The position numbers and the translations under genes were made by a program. A DNA stretch of 43,858 bases from the NCBI GenBank assembly GCA_964369755.1, contig CAYJFY010000020.1, positions 1 through 43,858 of the forward strand, in the 5' to 3' direction. Below are positions 7,162 through 15,550 of this stretch, in pieces; within the stretch, counting starts at the first letter, position 1, and every line of letters begins with the position of its first letter. The DNA comes from CAUPWF01 sp964369755 (GTDB lineage Bacteria > Bacillota > Clostridia > Lachnospirales > Lachnospiraceae). Under the pieces are notes generated by a model. That model did not search any database and was not told the DNA's origin. It saw only the letters and a program-made list of their open reading frames with translations.

Positions 7162-8877
7162 TTGACGGATAAAGAGTTAAAAGAATTAAAAGCAAAATTA
7201 TGGAGTGCAGCAGATACATTACGTGCAGATTCAGGTTTGAAGTCTACTGAGTATTCGACGCCGATATTAGGTTTGATATTTCTAAGATTTGCAGACAGCA
7301 AGTATAGGGAATACGAAACCTGTATCGCAGAAGAATATAACCAGAATAAAGGTTCACGAATGGAAAGAGAAATCAGCGAAATAGCTATTGAAAAATGTGG
7401 TTTTTACTTGCCAGAAGAGGCGAGATACGAATATTTACTGAATCTACCAGAGAGTGAAAATATTCCTGAAAAAGTAAAGAATGCTATGTTGGCTGTTGAG
7501 AAATATACTCCAAATTTAGCAGATACCTTACCTAAAGACGAATATTATGCTGTTGATGGTAAAGATGGAAAGGCGGTTGTAAAAAGGCTGCTAAAAGCTT
7601 TTAAAGATATACCAGATAATACGACAATTGATATTTTTGGTGAAATATATGAGTATTTTCTTGGAGAATTTGCACTTGCAGAAGGTCAAGGGGGCGGACA
7701 GTTCTTTACTCCACCGTCAGTAGTTAAATATATGGTAGAGGTTCTTTCACCTGTTGACGGCGAGATATTCGATCCTGCTTGTGGTAGTGGTGGGATGTTT
7801 GTGCAAGCGGCTCACTATATCCAAAAGCATAAGAAAAACGGAAATAATATTAATCTTCGTGCTTATGGTGTAGAAAAGGACAAGTCTACAGTAAATTTAG
7901 CTAAAATCAATATGGCATTACATAATATTCGTGGAACTATTATCGAAGCAAATAGTTACTATTCGGATCCATATGAATGTTTTGGGCGATTTGATTATGT
8001 TATGGCAAATCCACCATTTAATGTAGATGGAGTTGAACTTGAGGATGTTAAAAACCAAGCGAGGTTCAATACATATGGTGTGCCACAGAATAAAACCAAA
8101 AGCAAAAAATCAGCAGGAGAAACTGTACCAAACGGCAACTACTTATGGATTAACATGTTTGCAACATCTTTAAAAGCAAATACTGGAAAAGCAGCACTAG
8201 TTATGGCAAACTCTGCGTCGGATGCAGGGAAAAGTGAAAAAGACATTAGAACTAAATTGATAGAAAGTGGTGTAATAAGTCAAATGGTAACATTGCCTTC
8301 TAATATGTTTTCCACGGTAACATTGCCAGCAACCCTATGGTTTTTTGATGCTGCACGTAAAAATAAAGATGAAATTTTATTTGTAGATGCAAGAAATGTA
8401 TTCACTCAAGTGGATAGAGCACATAGAAAATTCACTGATGAGCAAATCAAAAACCTTGCTATAATCTCAAGACTTTATGAAGGTAATACCGATGAATTCA
8501 CTGCTTTGATTGAGGAATATAAAGTCGAAATCACTCGCTTAGAACAAGGTGGAGAAATTGAAGAGAAGAAAGATATAGAATATTGGCAGTCCAATATTGA
8601 TTGGTTACAAGAACGATTCCCAGAAGGTAAATATCAAGATGTAACTGGACTTTGTAAAGTTGCAAAAATAGAGGGTGAGGATGGAATCAAAGACCAAGAC
8701 TATTCATTAAACCCTGGACGATATGTTGGGGTTGTTATCGAAGATGATGGTATGACAGAGGAAGAATTTAAAGAAGAAATGTTGAGCTTACAGGCCGAAC
8801 TCGAAAAGCTAAATGAAGAAGCACGAGAGCTTGAGAATAAAATTTCACAGAATTTGAAAGGACTGTTCAATGAATAA
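7162..8877 (+). CDS. hsdM: Type I restriction-modification methyltransferase subunit HsdM
   Basis: The protein has 571 residues and starts at TTG 7162, six bases after GGAGGA. The N-terminal helical region (KAKLWSAADTLRAD) is typical HsdM. The SAM-binding motif is DPACGSGG (204-211) and the catalytic motif NPPF (283-286) marks an N6-adenine methylase. C-terminal coiled-coil residues (about 530-565) contact HsdS. With HsdS it methylates the host recognition site; with HsdR it makes the restriction complex. The stop overlaps the start of the next gene by 8 bases. Confidence 0.96.
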   Translation: MTDKELKELKAKLWSAADTLRADSGLKSTEYSTPILGLIFLRFADSKYREYETCIAEEYNQNKGSRMEREISEIAIEKCGFYLPEEARYEYLLNLPESENIPEKVKNAMLAVEKYTPNLADTLPKDEYYAVDGKDGKAVVKRLLKAFKDIPDNTTIDIFGEIYEYFLGEFALAEGQGGGQFFTPPSVVKYMVEVLSPVDGEIFDPACGSGGMFVQAAHYIQKHKKNGNNINLRAYGVEKDKSTVNLAKINMALHNIRGTIIEANSYYSDPYECFGRFDYVMANPPFNVDGVELEDVKNQARFNTYGVPQNKTKSKKSAGETVPNGNYLWINMFATSLKANTGKAALVMANSASDAGKSEKDIRTKLIESGVISQMVTLPSNMFSTVTLPATLWFFDAARKNKDEILFVDARNVFTQVDRAHRKFTDEQIKNLAIISRLYEGNTDEFTALIEEYKVEITRLEQGGEIEEKKDIEYWQSNIDWLQERFPEGKYQDVTGLCKVAKIEGEDGIKDQDYSLNPGRYVGVVIEDDGMTEEEFKEEMLSLQAELEKLNEEARELENKISQNLKGLFNE

Positions 8878-9636
8878 TGAAAATTTACAATACTCTTTAC
8901 AACCACTGAATAAGTTATTAGAGCAGTATGAGAAAGTAAATATAACTTTGATTAATAGTGTTTCAAATACATTACTAGACATTATAAAAATGTTTGAGAA
9001 TATAGAAATATCTCTTTGTGAAAATCAATATAAATTGGCTGAAACATTATCTTTGCTTGGAGGAGTACCGGCGAATTTCAAGGCATTAGAAAAACTAGGA
9101 GATAATCAGTTTATATGGTTTAAATCATTAGATAAAGGCTTGGTAGAAAAATTGAATACAAGCGAAAATACGAATCATTTATTGGATGAGTATATTAAGA
9201 AAGGTGAATGTTTTGAAACTGATGAAATAATTAAAGCAATCAAAAAATCTAGTGCAATAAAAAAAAGAAAATTATTGTTTTCACAATCAATTACTGCTTA
9301 TCGTAATAAACATTATTTGCTAGGATGTGTAGGGCTAATTTCTATAATTGATATTTTTCTCAGTCAAATCAGTGGAGATGCAACAACAAAATTTATGAAA
9401 AAAGTGGATTATATAGTAAAACAAGCATGTGCAGATGAAGTTCTTAATGATTACGATGCCAAATATTTTTATATGTCATTTGGTATTGAGAGAACATTAA
9501 AAACGTTATTTGATTTTTCTGATTTTACGAAAGATGAACCAAACAATATACGAAACTAGATTGTGTTAAGCTTATTCATTTGATTTATGCATTGTTGCTT
9601 GTTGACAATATAGAAGGTGGTGAATTGGATGGGTAA
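8870..9636 (+). pseudogene. HEPN-like protein between hsdM and hsdS, frameshifted near the C-terminus
   Basis: The frame from ATG 8870 gives 229 residues and ends at TAG 9557-9559, after KDEPNNIRN. In another frame the next bases read TKLDCVKLIHLIYALL and end at TAA 9634-9636. That stop overlaps the hsdS ATG by 8 bases, just as hsdM overlaps this gene, so the tail is the original C-terminus. Relatives I recall have an Asn-Arg-His...Leu-His-Gly segment between these blocks, the RNase motif of HEPN proteins. It is absent here, suggesting a small deletion with frameshift. The helical middle (SITAYRNKHYLLGCVGLISIID) fits a HEPN fold. No named family was recognised with certainty. Confidence 0.55.
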
Positions 9637-10873
9637 TTGGGAAGAAAAGAAACTTGGTGATATTTTGAAAATCAAGCATGGCTATGCTTTTGAAGGAGAA
9701 TTTATTACTAATATTGAAAATGAAAATATTCTTGTTACTCCTGGGAATTTTAAAACAGGTGGTGGATTCAAATATTCAGGCAAGAAGTTTTATAATGGTA
9801 AGATTCCAGAAGAGTATAGATTAAAATCTAATGATATTATACTAACCATGACGGATTTAAGCAAAGAAAGTGATACTTTAGGGTATGCTGCATTAGTACC
9901 TAATGATAAAAGGATATATTTGCATAATCAGCGAATTGGCTTGGTATATGACATTGATAATCGAGTAAGTAAAAATTTTTTGTATTGGATGTTAAGAACA
10001 CCTTGGTATCAAAAAAGAATAGTAAATACATCTAATGGAGCAAATGTTAAACATACTTCACCTAGCAGGATATATGCGTATGTCACAAAAGTCCCAGATT
10101 TCTCTACACAAGAACGCATTGCTGATATTTTATCTAATTATGATGATTTAATTGAAAATAATACTCGTAGGATTGAATTACTAGAAAAAGCATCACAGGA
10201 ATTATATAAAGAATGGTTTGTGCGTTTTCGTTTCCCTAATCATGAAAATACCAAGTTTGTAAATGGACTGCCAGAGGGATGGGAAGAGAAGAAACTAAAA
10301 ACAATGTTTGATATAGGGTCGAGCAAAAGAGTATATTTATCTGATTACGTGGAAGAAGGGATTCCGTTTTATAGATCTAAAGAAATCATCCGACTTTCGG
10401 AAGGTCAAGCAATTAATGAACCATTATATATTAGTGACCAAGCTTTCAACAACTTTAATAATAAATTCGGAGCACCTAATAAAAATGATATCCTTATTAC
10501 ATCGGTAGGTACTATTGGTAAATGCTATATCTCGGATGGGCATGAATTTTATTTTAAAGATGGAAACCTAACTTGGCTAAGAAGTTCTAAAAATCCTTTG
10601 ACTGCTCTCTTTGTTTTTTGTTGGTTAAATAGCAATTATGGACAACAGATACTAATAACATCTACTATTGGTACGTCGCAGAGTGCATTAACGATTGAAA
10701 ATTTAAAAAACATTAAATTAATAGTACCATCTGAGGAAGTATTGATAAAGTTTACAAATCAAATTACGCTTATATTCGAAGAAAAAAATCAACTACAAAA
10801 ACAAAACCAAAATATAGCAAAACAACGTGATTTATTATTGCCACGTCTTATGAGCGGAAAATTGGAGGTGTAA
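9629..10873 (+). CDS. hsdS: Type I restriction specificity subunit HsdS
   Basis: The protein has 414 residues from the ATG at 9629 (GAAGGTGG upstream; the GTG at 9617 lacks a site). It shows the two-fold plan of HsdS. The first target-recognition domain starts at NWEEKKLGDILKIKHGYAF. A central conserved helix follows (QERIADILSNYDDLIENNTRRIELLE). The second recognition domain starts at GWEEKKLKTMFDIGSSK, and a closing helix ends in RDLLLPRLMSGKLEV. Each recognition domain reads half of a split DNA target. Both look intact, so the specificity is probably functional. Confidence 0.95.
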   Translation: MGNWEEKKLGDILKIKHGYAFEGEFITNIENENILVTPGNFKTGGGFKYSGKKFYNGKIPEEYRLKSNDIILTMTDLSKESDTLGYAALVPNDKRIYLHNQRIGLVYDIDNRVSKNFLYWMLRTPWYQKRIVNTSNGANVKHTSPSRIYAYVTKVPDFSTQERIADILSNYDDLIENNTRRIELLEKASQELYKEWFVRFRFPNHENTKFVNGLPEGWEEKKLKTMFDIGSSKRVYLSDYVEEGIPFYRSKEIIRLSEGQAINEPLYISDQAFNNFNNKFGAPNKNDILITSVGTIGKCYISDGHEFYFKDGNLTWLRSSKNPLTALFVFCWLNSNYGQQILITSTIGTSQSALTIENLKNIKLIVPSEEVLIKFTNQITLIFEEKNQLQKQNQNIAKQRDLLLPRLMSGKLEV

Positions 10874-10875
10874 AT

Positions 10876-11403
10876 ATGTCTGAAGAAATAAAAACACATT
10901 TAGTATCAAAAGTTTTTGATAATTTAAAAGATATTACACCTGCACTTATAGCCGTTGATATATGCACAGGTCTATTTATTTTTTTACCTGAAGAAATTTT
11001 ATTACAAATGAGATTAAATTTAATACCTGACTCGTGGTATTTAGTCATTAGTTTGATATTTATATTTTGCATATCATTAACAATTGTTATTGGTCTACGG
11101 TATATGTTAAATAAAGTTTATTTACAAATAAAGTATAAAAAAAGAATTAAAGGTTTAAGAACTAGTTATATTAATCTAAATAAAAAGCATAAAAACTTGA
11201 TAAAAGAGTTGTTGAGATCTCAAGAAAAATCACTTCATTTTAATTATTATTCTGGTGATATAAAGTATTTGGTTAAAAATGCATTTATATATCAAACATC
11301 AAATATGACAACACAATATGGAGAAACACACTTATACTTTCCATATAGTCCTCAACCTTGGCTTATAGATTTATATAATAGAGAACCAGAATTATTTGAG
11401 TAA
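10876..11403 (+). CDS. SieB-like superinfection exclusion membrane protein
   Basis: The protein has 175 residues, two bases after the hsdS stop, with GGAGGTG before the ATG. There are two membrane segments (about 20-42 and 52-75), the first followed by a LPEEILL motif seen in SieB-family proteins. The soluble C-terminal half ends in TQYGETHLYFPYSPQPWLIDLY. SieB proteins sit in the inner membrane and abort growth of certain phages. Its place inside the restriction operon suggests a back-up defence gene. Assignment is by layout and motifs, so it is moderate. Confidence 0.55.
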   Translation: MSEEIKTHLVSKVFDNLKDITPALIAVDICTGLFIFLPEEILLQMRLNLIPDSWYLVISLIFIFCISLTIVIGLRYMLNKVYLQIKYKKRIKGLRTSYINLNKKHKNLIKELLRSQEKSLHFNYYSGDIKYLVKNAFIYQTSNMTTQYGETHLYFPYSPQPWLIDLYNREPELFE

Positions 11404-11415
11404 AGGAGAAACTTT

Positions 11416-14400
11416 ATGCCAAACTTTATATCAGAAGATAACATTGAGCAAGCTGCCATTCAAAAACTTGTAGATACAAATAAGTACAATTCCATCAATT
11501 GTTATACTGCTGATCCCGACACCTTAGAGGATGGCAGTGGTAGAGCAGAGAAAAAGCAGGTTATATTACCAACTGTATTGCTAGAGAGTCTTGTACGGTT
11601 GAATCCACAATTGCCTTTGCATTGTGTGGAGAAGGTAGCAGATGAATTGTCTAAAACACCTACAACAGTGGAATTGATGCGTGCCAATTATCTTGCATAT
11701 CAACAAATTCGAAATGGTATAAAAGTAGAGTATGATGAAAAAGGAAAAGAGCGTAAATCCAAGTTACAGATAATCGATTTTGAAGAACCTACAAACAATG
11801 ATTTTACTGTGGTATCCCAGCTATGGATTCGTGGAGAGGTTCACTGGCGTAGACCTGATTTGATTCTCTATGTAAATGGATTACCAATGGTATTCATCGA
11901 ACTTAAAAATTCTAATATTAATGTGAAAAATGCGTATGATAAGAATTTAAGAGATTATCTAAAAGATATTCCATATCTATTTCACTACAATCAAGTCTGT
12001 GTACTATCTAATGGTACTGAAACGAGACTTGGTAGTTTTGCTGCTGGATATGAACATTTTTTTGAATGGTTAAAAGTAGAAGATGAAAAGGAAAACCCAG
12101 ATCGCAAAGCGATCAAAGAACATGCAATCAGTCTGGAATATTTGATTGATGGTTTACTAAAAAAAGAGACACTGATTGATTATATAGAAAATTTCATTTT
12201 ATATGACAGACAGAGAGTAAAGCTGATAGCGAAAAATCATCAATACCTTGGGGTAAACAATGCTTATAATGCTTTTCTAAATCGTGGAAATCTTGAGGGT
12301 AAATTGGGTGTATTCTGGCATACTCAAGGTAGCGGGAAGAGTTACTCAATGGTTATGCTTGCACGTAAAATTAAACATAAAGTCAATGGAAATTTCACAT
12401 TTTTAGTTATAACAGATAGGGCAGATTTAGACACGCAAATCTGGAAGAACTTTTGCCGAACAGAATTTATCTCAAAGGATGAAAATGTTCGTCCGGCAAC
12501 GGGAGCAAAGCTTCGAGAAGAATTAAAAAGCAATAAGACTATTTTGTTTACACTCATACATAAATTTAAATACGATAAGGGGAAATCGTATCCTATTTTA
12601 TCAGAACGTAATGATATTATTGTAATCGTTGATGAAGCGCACCGAACACAATATAAAGACTTGGCAGAGAATATGAGAAAAGGGTTGCCGAATGCACAAT
12701 TCATGGCATTTACAGGAACGCCATTGTTAGGTGCGAAAAGATTGACAAACTCTTGGTTCGGCGATTATGTTTCTGAGTATAATTTCGCCCAATCAGTAAA
12801 GGATAGTGCTACAGTTCCGCTATATTATGTAAATGGGATGAAAGAAGTTCGCCTACAAAACGATTTCTTGGATGAGGATTTGGCTGAAATACTGGAAGAG
12901 GAAGATTTAAAAGATGCTGAAAAAGAACGTCTTGAAAATCATTATGCAAAAGAGTTAGAAGTTATTAAGCGTGATGATCGGCTAGATAAAATAGCGAGAC
13001 ATATAGCGTATCATTTTCCACGTAGAGGATTTTTAGGAAAGGGCATGGTCATCTCTGTTGATAAATTTACAGTTGTTCGAATGTATAATAAGGTGAATTA
13101 TTATTGGGATGAAGAAATTAAAAGCATTAACGCAGAAATCACAAAAACAGCTGATCAAGATAAGCGAATAGAATTGAAGCGAATGGTAGACTACATGCGA
13201 AAAGTTCAAATGGCAGTTGTCGTTAGCGAAGAAGATAAGGAAGAAGAAAAATTTCAAGAAGAAAAATTAACGATAAAACCACATAGAGATAGAATGAATG
13301 CTGTGGATGAGAATGGCTTTGATATTGAAGATAACTTCAAAGACCCAGAACATCCCCTGAGTCTAGTTTTTGTGTGCTCCATGTGGCTAACTGGTTTTGA
13401 TGCTCCTTCAGTATCAACTCTATATTTAGATAAACCGATGAAAGGTCATACCTTGATGCAGACCATTGCACGAGCAAACAGGGTGTACCCAAACAAAGAA
13501 AATGGTATAGTCATCGGTTATCTTGACGTATTCAAATCTCTGAAAAAGGCATTGGTGGACTATGCAACAGATGATAGTGACGAGCTACCTGTTAAGGAAA
13601 TAGACAAGCTGTATGACCAACTTTTAGAGTCGATTGAAGTTACTAAGACGTTTTGTCTAGCACAAGAAATTGATTTATCAAGATTAAATAATAGTGAAGA
13701 TACATTTGCTAATCTATCTGATTTCGAAGATTTTGCTAATATTATTGTATCCAATGATGAAGTGAAGAATGAGTTTAGGGTGCTTGCTAATACAGTTGGG
13801 AATCTATATGAATCTTTGCGTCCAGATATTTTTAAAATGAATTTTGAAGCTAGCGATAAAGAAAAAATTCTTTATTTAAAAGAAATTATTGATGGAAAAA
13901 TAAGACCAGAAAAAATAGAAAAAGCAAAGTACAGAATTGGTGAACTATTGAATCAAAGTATTATTGCAGAAGAGACAGCACCATATGGCACTAAAAATTC
14001 AGAAGAAACAATGCAAATTATCACTATGGCAGAGCCGATTGATTTATCTAAAATAGATATTGATATATTAAAGGATAAAATAAAAAGATCAAATCATAAA
14101 AATTTAGAAATAGCAAATTTAAGACAGTATATAGATAAAAAATTAGCTCAGATGATAAAGAAAAATGTCTCCCGTATAAGTTTTGCCGAAAGATTTCGAA
14201 ATATTATAGATGAGTATAATGCAGGCGGTGCGTATAACGACGAATTTTATAAAAAACTATTAGAGTTTATGAGTGAATTAAGAGAAGAAGAAAGTAGACA
14301 TGTCAAAGAAGAGTTAAGTGAAGAGGAATTAGAACTTTTTGATCTATTACAAAAGGAAAAGCTTACAAAAGAAGAATTGAAGCGTGTCAAACTTGCTGCA

Positions 14401-14622
14401 AGGCAACTGTATCAGACATTAAAGGCAAAAAAAGATGAACTTTTTGTTGTAGGTTGGGAAAAAGATGAACAGCCAAAAGAAAAAGTAAGAAAAGAAATCA
14501 AGACTATATTAAATAAATATTTGCCAGATAGTTATAATCGGGAAATTTTTGTAAGTAAATCAGATACTATTTTCTACCATATTGTTGATCAGGCACTAAT
14601 GGGTGTGAACTGGATTGCTTAA
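11416..14622 (+). CDS. hsdR: Type I restriction endonuclease subunit HsdR
   Basis: The protein has 1068 residues. The N-terminal PD-(D/E)XK nuclease has Pro147-Asp148 and Glu162-Leu-Lys164 (FIELKN). The SF2 translocase carries Walker A TQGSGKS (303-309), DEAH (406-409), TGTP (about 434) and later helicase motifs including QTIARANR. A C-terminal helical region follows. It pumps DNA and cuts unmethylated DNA far from the target. It starts 12 bases after the SieB-like gene, with AAAGGAG before the ATG. It appears full length. Confidence 0.96.
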   Translation: MPNFISEDNIEQAAIQKLVDTNKYNSINCYTADPDTLEDGSGRAEKKQVILPTVLLESLVRLNPQLPLHCVEKVADELSKTPTTVELMRANYLAYQQIRNGIKVEYDEKGKERKSKLQIIDFEEPTNNDFTVVSQLWIRGEVHWRRPDLILYVNGLPMVFIELKNSNINVKNAYDKNLRDYLKDIPYLFHYNQVCVLSNGTETRLGSFAAGYEHFFEWLKVEDEKENPDRKAIKEHAISLEYLIDGLLKKETLIDYIENFILYDRQRVKLIAKNHQYLGVNNAYNAFLNRGNLEGKLGVFWHTQGSGKSYSMVMLARKIKHKVNGNFTFLVITDRADLDTQIWKNFCRTEFISKDENVRPATGAKLREELKSNKTILFTLIHKFKYDKGKSYPILSERNDIIVIVDEAHRTQYKDLAENMRKGLPNAQFMAFTGTPLLGAKRLTNSWFGDYVSEYNFAQSVKDSATVPLYYVNGMKEVRLQNDFLDEDLAEILEEEDLKDAEKERLENHYAKELEVIKRDDRLDKIARHIAYHFPRRGFLGKGMVISVDKFTVVRMYNKVNYYWDEEIKSINAEITKTADQDKRIELKRMVDYMRKVQMAVVVSEEDKEEEKFQEEKLTIKPHRDRMNAVDENGFDIEDNFKDPEHPLSLVFVCSMWLTGFDAPSVSTLYLDKPMKGHTLMQTIARANRVYPNKENGIVIGYLDVFKSLKKALVDYATDDSDELPVKEIDKLYDQLLESIEVTKTFCLAQEIDLSRLNNSEDTFANLSDFEDFANIIVSNDEVKNEFRVLANTVGNLYESLRPDIFKMNFEASDKEKILYLKEIIDGKIRPEKIEKAKYRIGELLNQSIIAEETAPYGTKNSEETMQIITMAEPIDLSKIDIDILKDKIKRSNHKNLEIANLRQYIDKKLAQMIKKNVSRISFAERFRNIIDEYNAGGAYNDEFYKKLLEFMSELREEESRHVKEELSEEELELFDLLQKEKLTKEELKRVKLAARQLYQTLKAKKDELFVVGWEKDEQPKEKVRKEIKTILNKYLPDSYNREIFVSKSDTIFYHIVDQALMGVNWIA

Positions 14623-14690
14623 TATGACTTTTGTACCGAAAAACATGAAGAATATTGCTTATAGTTGCGAATATAGAGAGGGGGACAATT

Positions 14691-15419
14691 TTGAATATTT
14701 CATTGCTATTGGAAAAAAAGGATTTATATAATAAAAACTTATACTTGATACCAGAAGAGGTGTTGAAAAAAATAAGAACAAGCTTTCATGTAGAATTTAC
14801 ACATAACTCCACAGCTATCGAGGGTAATACTTTGACATTGATAGAAACAAAAGTATTATTAGAAGACAACGTTTCTATAGGTGGCAAAAAACTTCGTGAG
14901 ATTTACGAAGTTGTGAATAACCACAAAGCTACTTTATATGTAGAAGAATGTATTGTACAAAATTTACCCTTAGATGAAAAAATCACAAAGGAAATTCATG
15001 CAATTATCAATGAAAATATCATTGTTGGTGGAGTGTATCGAAATGATGTGGTTATGATTACAGGTGCGAGCTTCAGACCGCCCGTGGGTCAACAAATGTA
15101 TCACGAAGTAAAAAATTTCTTTGCTGACTTAGATTATCGAACTGACCTAAACCCTATCGAACTTGCAGCATGGACGCACGCTGAATTTGTTCGTATTCAT
15201 CCTTTTGTTGACGGAAATGGACGGACTGCAAGGCAGATTATGAACTATCAGCTTATGCGGAACGGATTTCCGCCTGTGTCAATATCAGCGAAGGAAAGTT
15301 TAGCTTATTACAATGCACTTGATAAATATGGCTCTGTAAGAGATTTAACGTCATTTGCGGAACTTCTTGCAAATCTGGTAGAGAAAAGGTTTGATGAGTT
15401 TTTAGGAGATTTTGTATAG
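14691..15419 (+). CDS. Fic-domain AMP-transferase with N-terminal inhibitory motif
   Basis: The protein has 242 residues from TTG 14691, six bases after GAGAGGGGG; an earlier TTG (14655) lacks a site. The catalytic loop is HPFVDGNGRTAR (about 170-181), complete with the His and the Arg that hold ATP. STAIEG (about 40-45) fits the class II self-inhibitory motif [S/T]xxxE[G/N], so the enzyme should be held back by its own N-terminal helix. Fic proteins usually add AMP to target-protein hydroxyls; the target is unknown. It is 68 bases after hsdR on the same strand and is probably in the same operon. Confidence 0.87.
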   Translation: MNISLLLEKKDLYNKNLYLIPEEVLKKIRTSFHVEFTHNSTAIEGNTLTLIETKVLLEDNVSIGGKKLREIYEVVNNHKATLYVEECIVQNLPLDEKITKEIHAIINENIIVGGVYRNDVVMITGASFRPPVGQQMYHEVKNFFADLDYRTDLNPIELAAWTHAEFVRIHPFVDGNGRTARQIMNYQLMRNGFPPVSISAKESLAYYNALDKYGSVRDLTSFAELLANLVEKRFDEFLGDFV

Positions 15420-15447
15420 TATGGTGGAATTAAGTTTATATTATGAT

Positions 15448-15492
15448 AAATAATTATACTTGAAATTATTATAATTTCAAGTATAATTATTT
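15448..15492. terminator. Long inverted repeat / terminator after the Fic gene
   Basis: Two 22-base arms with one base between them (effective loop about 5 bases) form an AT-rich hairpin around ACTTGAAAT / ATTTCAAGT. It is followed by TTTTAT. It closes the restriction operon. The length is unusual for a simple terminator. Confidence 0.65.
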
Positions 15493-15550
15493 TATAGAGA
15501 TATATCGAGAAAACTAGGGGCAGTTCTTATGAGTAAGAAAGGGGCTTGAA

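Noticed and set aside
12342..12704. 120-residue minus-strand frame inside hsdR
   Set aside because: hsdR is complete with all motifs on the plus strand; the frame is a shadow.
5640..15500. Attachment-site repeats flanking the defence island
   Set aside because: The hairpins at 5650 and 15448 do not share sequence, and no integrase or tRNA gene lies nearby.
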